Shown one piece after another: positions 1-4,507 of a stretch of 9,849 nucleotides of DNA. The notes beneath the pieces were generated by a model. The model searched no databases, was not told where the DNA came from, and saw nothing but the letters and a program-made list of their open reading frames with translations. The position numbers and the translations under genes are program-made. Numbering within the stretch: the first letter of the stretch is position 1; the number at the start of each line of letters is the position of its first letter. Source of the stretch: Candidatus Methanophagales archaeon (lineage in GTDB: Archaea; Halobacteriota; Syntropharchaeia; Alkanophagales; Methanospirareceae); NCBI GenBank assembly GCA_023131215.1, contig JAGLZV010000100.1:1-9849 (forward strand), written 5' to 3'.

Positions 1-1
1 G

Positions 2-1294
2 ACAGTAGAGACTGAAGATGAAGAAGAACGTGAAGAAATTTTGATAGATGCAGGTGAAGGTGATTTTATAGACAAGTTAACATACGTTACGGGGGTGAAT
101 AAATGTGCAGAATGTGGGATGTGCACGGCTTCATGTCCTGTGACGGCGATAGACCCAGGCTTCTCACCAAGACGTCTTTCAGGCAAAGCATTGATGGAAG
201 ATGCAGAGAAATTGGCGTTAAGTGAGGAAATCTGGTTGTGCACGACCTGTGGTATATGCAATGCGATTTGTCCTTATGGAGTAGATTTCCTGAGTTTTAT
301 TCAAGGTGTGAGAAGCGTAGCGATAAGTAAAAACTTCGTGCCGCACTTTTTTGAAGGCGGGCTGTTAGCTACTGAAGAAGTAGGTACAGGTGCTGACGCT
401 GGTGCCAGTGATAGTGATAGCGATAGCGATAGGCTGAGGTGGCTCGAGCTTGAAGGAGAAGGAGGCAAGGAGGAACTGAAAGTTTCGGATAAGGGCGAGG
501 TTTACTATTTCTCAGGTTGTCTTTCGTATCTCGATAGCGTGTATAGCGACAGGGAGAATTTGAGACTGCTTGAAATAGCACGGAGTGCGGTGAAGATACT
601 CAATTCCATTGGGATTGTGCCAGCGGTAAGCAAAGAGGAGAAGTGCTGTGGTCATGATTTACTCTGGGCGGGAGATGAGAAGAAATTCAAAGCGTTGATG
701 AAGGCGAATATAGAAGTGATAAGGGAAAGCGGAGCGAAAACGGTTGTTTTTACATGTGCAGAAGGTCTCAGGACTTTTGATATAGACTACCGGCGATTTT
801 CGGGTGATTTAGATTTAGGATTTGAAGTCATGCATATCTCAGAATTCTTAAAAGATAAGAAATTGAAATTTGTCGACGGGAGGGGGAGGGAGGAAATTAT
901 TACCTATCACGACCCATGCAGATTAAGGCATTTGGGTAGTTACGATGCCCCAAGAGAGGTTTTAAAGAGGATTCCTGGCGTAAAAATAAAGGAGATGGCG
1001 CATAATAAGGACCGAGCGACATGCTGTGGTGTAAGTGCGCTATTAACGTGTGGTCCAGTAGCGAGAGAGATGCAAATTGAAAGGTTGACCGAGGCTGAAC
1101 AGACAGGAGCATCTAAACTGGTTGTGGCGTGTCCAAAATGCTGGATACATCTTGACTGCGCAAACCTTTTCTTAAAAAGAAAAGCTTTACCAAAAGAAAA
1201 AGAAAAAGGAAAGGAAAGGGAGGGGGATTTTGAAATAGAGGATTTGACGATGATGGTTGCTTCTCGCTTGGATTCGAAGTTCGTGAAAGTTTGA
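2..1294 (+). CDS. HdrD-like (Fe-S)-binding oxidoreductase subunit, 5' partial
   Basis: The protein resembles a fusion of heterodisulfide reductase HdrC and HdrB halves, as in HdrD and related proteins. Counting from the TTG at 41, two ferredoxin-type [4Fe-4S] motifs lie at C22/C25/C28/C32 and C67/C70/C73/C77. Two CCG domains follow: C160, C202-C203, C239, and C293, C328-C329, C364/C367. In the family the CCG domains hold non-cubane [4Fe-4S] clusters, and such proteins pass electrons cytoplasmically or at the membrane, often with a flavoprotein partner outside this view. The first CCG domain ends CAEG where CxxC is usual. The frame is open to the left edge with no ATG or GTG in view, and the TTG at 41 has no convincing ribosome binding site, so the gene probably starts upstream. 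An acidic stretch near 115-130 and a Lys/Glu-rich stretch near 379-394 look like insertions. Family is confident; the exact partner reaction is unknown. Confidence 0.88.
   Translation, partial: TVETEDEEEREEILIDAGEGDFIDKLTYVTGVNKCAECGMCTASCPVTAIDPGFSPRRLSGKALMEDAEKLALSEEIWLCTTCGICNAICPYGVDFLSFIQGVRSVAISKNFVPHFFEGGLLATEEVGTGADAGASDSDSDSDRLRWLELEGEGGKEELKVSDKGEVYYFSGCLSYLDSVYSDRENLRLLEIARSAVKILNSIGIVPAVSKEEKCCGHDLLWAGDEKKFKALMKANIEVIRESGAKTVVFTCAEGLRTFDIDYRRFSGDLDLGFEVMHISEFLKDKKLKFVDGRGREEIITYHDPCRLRHLGSYDAPREVLKRIPGVKIKEMAHNKDRATCCGVSALLTCGPVAREMQIERLTEAEQTGASKLVVACPKCWIHLDCANLFLKRKALPKEKEKGKEREGDFEIEDLTMMVASRLDSKFVKV
407..430 (+). repeat. Hexanucleotide microsatellite inside the HdrD-like gene
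   Basis: Four tandem hexamers, AGTGAT twice then AGCGAT twice, encode the run SDSDSDSD. It lies in the variable linker between the ferredoxin half and the first CCG domain, so length change here would stay in frame. Confidence 0.75.
1163..1196 (-). repeat. Palindromic AT-rich repeat within the 3' end of the HdrD-like gene
   Basis: The stretch contains an 8-bp stem (CTTTTCTT/AAGAAAAG). Its reverse complement closely matches the spacer segment at about 1427-1458: both have GG(T/C)AAAGCTTT, then CTTTTTAA, then a GAAAA run. When translated it contributes the Lys-rich residues just after CPKCWIHLDCANLF, a point where related proteins would be expected to continue directly. It looks like a small mobile palindromic element tolerated in frame. 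Confidence 0.5.
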
Positions 1295-1457
1295 TCACTA
1301 AGAAATTAATTTTTTCTCTGGTCAAGCTTTCTTTACACTTTTTCTTTTTACAAAAGAAAACCTGTGCTAAAAGAAAAACTGTGAGAATATTTTTAGTCAA
1401 AGTTTTTATCGAAGGTAAAAAAAACTGTTGGCAAAGCTTTCTTTTTAAAGAAAATTT
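1295..1457. other. AT-rich spacer with degenerate palindromic repeats
   Basis: No gene is seen here. Three related units occur: GGTCAAGCTTTC at 1320, a diverged AGTCAAAGTTTTT at about 1394, and GGCAAAGCTTTC at 1430. The first also matches 12 bases of the leader repeat at 8982-8993. A 9-bp stem pairs 1340-1348 with 1352-1360, and a 7-bp stem (TTTCTTT/AAAGAAA) lies near 1439-1454. Confidence 0.6.
1308..1360 (+). terminator. Probable T-rich terminator of the HdrD-like gene
   Basis: A run of six T at 1310-1315 lies 16 bases after the stop codon. It is followed by further T-rich tracts and a 9-bp hairpin at 1340-1360. Archaeal RNA polymerase typically terminates at oligo-T tracts, so this is a reasonable end point, but no transcript end can be proved from sequence. 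Confidence 0.45.
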
Positions 1458-1560
1458 TTCACATCAATAATCTAATTTTTATACTTCATACTATCAATAC
1501 CAAAAATCATTTTAATAACATTGACAAAAAATAATTAATACCTTACATAAAGGGTAAGAT
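1458..1560 (+). promoter_or_regulatory. Conserved envelope promoter, copy 1
   Basis: The element begins TTCACATCAATA and carries ATTTTTATAC at 1475-1484. Then comes a BRE-like CAAAAAT (1501-1507) joined to the TATA-like CATTTTAATA (1508-1517), and an inverted repeat CTTAC/GTAAG at 1542-1558. The same order and spacing recur at 2412 and 8690. If 1508-1517 is the TATA box, transcription would start near 1537, just before the inverted repeat, leaving a leader of about 50 bases. Confidence 0.65.
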
Positions 1561-1586
1561 AAAGGCGAAGATATGGGGAGAAGGCG

Positions 1587-2294
1587 ATGGAAAAGCAGCG
1601 CACACTTTTTCTAAAAACCCTTTTAGAAAAAGCGTTTACGGAAAAACGCTTCGCAAATAGGGGGCGAAAAGAAAGCGCTTTTTGCGCAGCGTTTGCAATA
1701 TGGATGGTAGCTGTTGCATTAGTGTCTGCAAGTGCAGTGAGCTTACCATTCGAAATTTCAGGTTACGTATTCAACGCCGATGGCTCTGCGTGCAATGGTC
1801 CCACGATAAGCATAACCAACTTGAATACCGGTGAAACGTTCTCTACAATGACTTTGCCATCGAGCAACTATTATCGTGCAAAGCCAGCGCCGTCATTGGA
1901 CGATGTAAGTGAAGGCGATGAGCTGCAGTTCAAAGTCTCTGCCGGAACAGAATCGGGAGTTATAGACCACCGCATATCTGCATCTGACCTTAATCGAGGT
2001 GCACTGTATTTCAATATCACATTTGGTGAAAGAGAAGGCGAAATTAAGGGTGAGGTTAGCATTGCAGAAGAGGAGCCGGCATTAGTGCCACCACTGCCGC
2101 AGGGACCAATTTCAACGCCAACACCAACGCCTGAAGAGGGGCAGACACCAGCGCCAACATCAATGCCAACAATGGCACCATCAGAAGAGGAGAAAGGTAA
2201 GGGAATACCGGGATTCGAAGCTGCGTATGCAATGACAGGTCTTCTTGCGATGTCATACTTGATATTGAGAAGAAAAAGAGGGATGTATAATTGA
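1587..2294 (+). CDS. Small secreted surface protein with PGF-CTERM sorting signal
   Basis: The 235-residue protein has a basic N-terminus, a hydrophobic export segment (about 31-51) ending VSASA, then a beta-rich module (about 54-146) containing EISGYVFNADGSACNGP and TNLNTGE. That module is shared with the three genes starting at 2659, 3457 and 4508. A Pro/Thr-rich stalk (about 165-203) leads to PGF at 208-210, a hydrophobic helix and RRKR. This is the PGF-CTERM signal, processed by archaeosortase A in known systems. The ATG at 1587 has an upstream GGGGAG, but the first 30 or so residues coincide with a palindromic leader sequence. The next in-frame ATG (about 1704) would leave a very short signal peptide, so 1587 is preferred. 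The role is unknown; attachment to the envelope is inferred. Confidence 0.8.
   Translation: MEKQRTLFLKTLLEKAFTEKRFANRGRKESAFCAAFAIWMVAVALVSASAVSLPFEISGYVFNADGSACNGPTISITNLNTGETFSTMTLPSSNYYRAKPAPSLDDVSEGDELQFKVSAGTESGVIDHRISASDLNRGALYFNITFGEREGEIKGEVSIAEEEPALVPPLPQGPISTPTPTPEEGQTPAPTSMPTMAPSEEEKGKGIPGFEAAYAMTGLLAMSYLILRRKRGMYN
1605..1650 (+). repeat. Palindromic element spanning the N-terminal codons
   Basis: A perfect 12-bp stem pairs 1605-1616 with 1621-1632 around the loop ACCC. It overlaps a 7-bp stem, AGCGTTT (1631-1637) with AAACGCT (1644-1650). Downstream lie AGGGGGCGAA (1659-1668), as in the leaders at 2595 and 9024, and the palindrome AAAGCGCTTT (1672-1681). Translated, it forms the Lys/Phe/Leu-rich start of the PGF-CTERM protein. 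Confidence 0.6.
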
Positions 2295-2411
2295 TGCGAG
2301 AAAGACACAAGACCAGAAAATCCGAGAAAAGAAAACAGACTTCTGACCTCTGTTCTCTGACTTCTTGCATCTTCAATTATTTTCTCGTGTAAATCCGTGT
2401 AATCTTGTGGT
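2295..2411. repeat. Low-complexity direct repeats downstream of the PGF-CTERM gene
   Basis: Two 14-base units begin TCTGACCTCTG (2342) and TCTGACTTCTTG (2356). Next to them, CGTGTAAATC (2386) and CGTGTAATC (2396) form a degenerate tandem ending TTGTGG. Ends can pair over a distance: CACAAGA near 2306 with TCTTGTG near 2403. Such motifs often belong to dispersed intergenic repeats. No gene is seen. Confidence 0.5.
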
Positions 2412-2514
2412 TTCACATCAATAGCACTAATTTTTATACCATATGCGATAAAAAACGAAAATCATTTTATTAACCTCAACCAAAAATCTTTAGTATCTTA
2501 CATAAAGGTAAGAT
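2412..2514 (+). promoter_or_regulatory. Conserved envelope promoter, copy 2
   Basis: TTCACATCAATA is followed by ATTTTTATAC (2430-2439), BRE-like CGAAAAT (2456-2462) with CATTTTATTA (2463-2472), and the perfect inverted repeat ATCTTAC-ATAAAG-GTAAGAT (2495-2514). Spacing equals copies 1 and 3. With 2463-2472 as TATA box, transcription would start near 2493, at the edge of the inverted repeat. It probably drives the cluster that starts at 2659 through a leader of about 165 bases. Confidence 0.7.
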
Positions 2515-2532
2515 AAGGTGGAGGTGTGGGGG

Positions 2533-2562
2533 ATGGAAAAGGAAGTAAAAAGCTCAGAGTAA
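2533..2562 (+). CDS. Possible 9-residue leader peptide (MEKEVKSSE)
   Basis: An ATG at 2533 follows GGAGGTG (2520-2526) by six bases, an excellent ribosome binding site, and opens a frame ending at TAA 2560-2562. It lies in the untranslated leader of the 2659 gene, upstream of the 2570-2600 hairpin. The PGF-CTERM gene starts with the similar MEKQ at the matching place after promoter copy 1. It may be a real upstream ORF or a decaying start of an older gene. Confidence 0.4.
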   Translation: MEKEVKSSE

Positions 2563-2569
2563 AAAATAT

Positions 2570-2608
2570 GCCCCTTGCGTAGTTCAAATCCGTGAGGGGC
2601 GAAGCGAT
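2570..2608 (+). ncRNA. Structured leader hairpin with conserved 3' block
   Basis: GCCCCT (2570-2575) pairs with AGGGGC (2595-2600). The stem extends through UGCG (2576-2579) and CGUG (2591-2594) with two G-U pairs, leaving an 11-base loop that contains TTCAAAT. The block AGGGGCGAAGCGAT (2595-2608) recurs as AGGGGGCGAAGCGAT at 9024-9038. I do not recognise a named riboswitch or RNA family. Confidence 0.5.
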
Positions 2609-2658
2609 GGAAGAAGGCGAAGGGTAAAATAAAAGAAGAGGAGGTGAATAGAAAAAAT

Positions 2659-3444
2659 ATGAAATTGAACGGATTGAGTATCTTAGCCATGATAGTAGCA
2701 ATGTGCGCACTTGTAGCGTCTGTGTCAGCGCCGTCAACGCCATTTATGATTCGGGGATACGTTTTTTACGAGGATGGTAGTGCTTGTGACGGTCCTGTGA
2801 TTAACACAAAAAACTTGAACACAAGCAATGACTTGGATGCAGAAACGAATGCGAATACCAACTACTACCAATTCACACTCGCTAATGGCACGGATGTAAA
2901 TGTAAGCGAGGTATTACGATTCGAAGTCAAAAGTCCAGATGGAAGCCCGTCGAATATAACAGTGCATACCGTAACTCAAGATGAGATAAATGATGGCGGA
3001 ATTTTCAACTTCAATATCACGCTTGCACCAATGGCAATAATATTTGACACAGGTCATGGCACGTATCCAAGCATCATGGGCATCCATGAGGGCAACTTCA
3101 CACCCAACTGCAATATCACCGTTCACCAGATATACACGTATCCATGCGTAGGAACAGGCGGGCACAGCGAACGCGTTATTTTCTATGACTATGAATATGA
3201 GACGGAAGTGATAAATAAGAGCTGGGGCGGCTACCAGGGTGACTACCACAATATAACAGTTTCGCCGTCTGTCGAGCTGCAGGTAGGCAAAAGATACCGT
3301 TACGAAATAATAACCGGCTCCTATCCACAGATAATCCATAATGAAACCTGTGGGAACGGATTCGGAAAAATGACATGTAGCAAGTTCGTGGATGCCAACG
3401 GGAAGGAATACAATGACTGGATACCGGCGATTAGGTTGGGATAA
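2659..3444 (+). CDS. Secreted two-module surface protein (shared beta-module plus TYPSIMG/DWIPAIRL module)
   Basis: The ATG at 2659 is chosen because GGAGGTGA (2640-2647) precedes it; a GTG at 2644 lies inside that site. The 261-residue product has a signal peptide ending near SVSA (24) and the shared N-terminal module (27-122), which resembles small carboxypeptidase-regulatory/CNA-B-like beta-sandwiches. A second module (about 127-261) is marked by HGTYPSIMG, YTYPCVGTGGH, TGSYPQIIH, and FVDANGKEYNDWIPAIRL at the extreme C-terminus. I recall this module recurring in methanogen-type surface proteins, but I have no family name for it. Four cysteines (151, 163, 231, 240) could form disulfides. 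No membrane anchor or sorting tail is present, so it is probably released or held by partners. Only 12 bases separate it from the next gene, implying one transcript. Confidence 0.8.
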   Translation: MKLNGLSILAMIVAMCALVASVSAPSTPFMIRGYVFYEDGSACDGPVINTKNLNTSNDLDAETNANTNYYQFTLANGTDVNVSEVLRFEVKSPDGSPSNITVHTVTQDEINDGGIFNFNITLAPMAIIFDTGHGTYPSIMGIHEGNFTPNCNITVHQIYTYPCVGTGGHSERVIFYDYEYETEVINKSWGGYQGDYHNITVSPSVELQVGKRYRYEIITGSYPQIIHNETCGNGFGKMTCSKFVDANGKEYNDWIPAIRLG

Positions 3445-3456
3445 AGGGTGAATAAT

Positions 3457-4464
3457 ATGAAACAGAAAGGATTGACCGTTTTGGTCATAATAGTGATGTG
3501 TGCATGCGCTCTTATAGCGCAAGTGGCTGCGCAGTCAACGCCATTCATGATTTACGGATACGTTTCTTACGAAGATGGTACTGAGTGCGATAATCCAATT
3601 GTGAACATAAAAAATTTGAATACGAACGAGGAATGGAGTGCTGATACAAATGCAGGTTATAATTACTATCAGTTCATGCTTGCTAATGGGACTGGTGTGA
3701 ATGCAAGCGAGATATTACGGTTCAGTGTCACGTGTGGAGGTCAATCAAAGGTGTTTAATCATACCGTAACTGAAGGTGAGTTAAACGGTGGTGGGATTTT
3801 TAATTTCAATATCACGCTTGTAGCTCTGACACCAGACCAGCAGGTGTGGTATCTCACATCTGTTGGTAGTGGTGCACCAACGGCAAACGATAGTCTGAAT
3901 CATAGCAAAGATAACCTGTTGCATAAAGGCGAATGGGCTGGCGATGGAACAAGTTTCAAACTTACTCCCGAAAAACCCGCTGCGTGGTTTTATGCAGACA
4001 CCGGAGCAGAATGTGGTCTCAGTTTTGGAGAAAATACTTGGACTGCGTATATCCGCACAGAAGAGATAAATGGAGAGGAAGTAGGCACTCACCTTAAGGT
4101 TTCGATTTGCAAATTGGATAGTGAAGGAAATGTTACCATATTGGCTGAGAATACCACGAACCTGACAGAAGCCAGTGCTTATACCCTCTGGGAAATAAAT
4201 TGTATTGATAACGGAAGTACATATCAAGATTTCAGTGTCGGCGACTGGCTGGCTGTTATATTGTGGTGGATAGATGCACCAGAAGAAAAGGATCTGTACA
4301 TATACTATAAAGCTGAAAATGAGAGGGACTCCTACATTAAAAGTCCATCCTCAGACCCCGGCTATCCGGTTCCGGAACTACCCACGCTAATTTTGTTCTC
4401 TTCTGGTTTGATTATACTCGCCGGCTACGTTTTGTTAAAAAGGAGGAATCCCAGCAGCGATTAG
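3457..4464 (+). CDS. Surface protein: shared beta-module, beta-sandwich domain, PEP/PEF-CTERM-like tail
   Basis: The ATG at 3457 follows GGGTGA by a short spacer; the in-frame GTG at 3448 overlaps that site. The 335-residue protein has a signal peptide ending near QVAA-QS, the shared module (25-121), then an unassigned domain (about 125-296) with WYLTS, GEWAGDGTSF, ECGLSFGENTWTAYI and FSVGDWLAVILWW, which looks like a beta-sandwich. The C-terminus has PVPELPT, a hydrophobic helix and KRR, the tripartite layout of PEP/PEF-CTERM sorting signals, so it is likely processed and attached to the envelope. DNA of the N-terminal part is very close to the 4508 gene, as expected for a recent tandem duplicate. 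The stop codon sits inside a relic of the C-terminal module of the 2659 gene read in another frame. Confidence 0.78.
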   Translation: MKQKGLTVLVIIVMCACALIAQVAAQSTPFMIYGYVSYEDGTECDNPIVNIKNLNTNEEWSADTNAGYNYYQFMLANGTGVNASEILRFSVTCGGQSKVFNHTVTEGELNGGGIFNFNITLVALTPDQQVWYLTSVGSGAPTANDSLNHSKDNLLHKGEWAGDGTSFKLTPEKPAAWFYADTGAECGLSFGENTWTAYIRTEEINGEEVGTHLKVSICKLDSEGNVTILAENTTNLTEASAYTLWEINCIDNGSTYQDFSVGDWLAVILWWIDAPEEKDLYIYYKAENERDSYIKSPSSDPGYPVPELPTLILFSSGLIILAGYVLLKRRNPSSD

Positions 4465-4474
4465 GTTGGAATGA
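4445..4474 (+). pseudogene. Out-of-frame relic of a DWIPAIRL-type C-terminus
   Basis: Read in the frame ending at TGA 4472-4474, this stretch encodes GIPAAIRLE-stop. The 2659 gene ends WIPAIRLG-stop, and the two share the 13 bases GCGATTAGGTTGG at the same place relative to the stop. The live gene uses a different frame here and stops at 4464. This suggests that the 3457 gene once ended in the same module and had it replaced or frameshifted. Confidence 0.5.
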
Positions 4475-4507
4475 TCCACCAAAACCCTAAAAAGAGAAGT
4501 GAAAGAT

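Noticed and set aside
41..43. TTG at 41 as the start of the HdrD-like gene
   Set aside because: The frame is open to the left edge with plausible acidic coding sequence and no ribosome binding site before the TTG, so the gene is treated as 5' partial.
1871..2416. Long minus-strand frames opposite the surface genes (also near 2914-3522, 5246-5701 and 6694-7251)
   Set aside because: They mirror the plus-strand genes, lack starts with ribosome binding sites, and show no recognisable domains.
2581..2600. tRNA T-arm in the leader (loop TTCAAAT, and TGCGAAT at 9012)
   Set aside because: No acceptor, D-arm or anticodon arm can be assembled around either copy, so this is only a T-loop-like hairpin.
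2644..2658. GTG at 2644 as a start
   Set aside because: The codon is part of the GGAGGTGA ribosome binding site for ATG 2659. The GTG starts at 3448 and 4499 are rejected on the same pattern.
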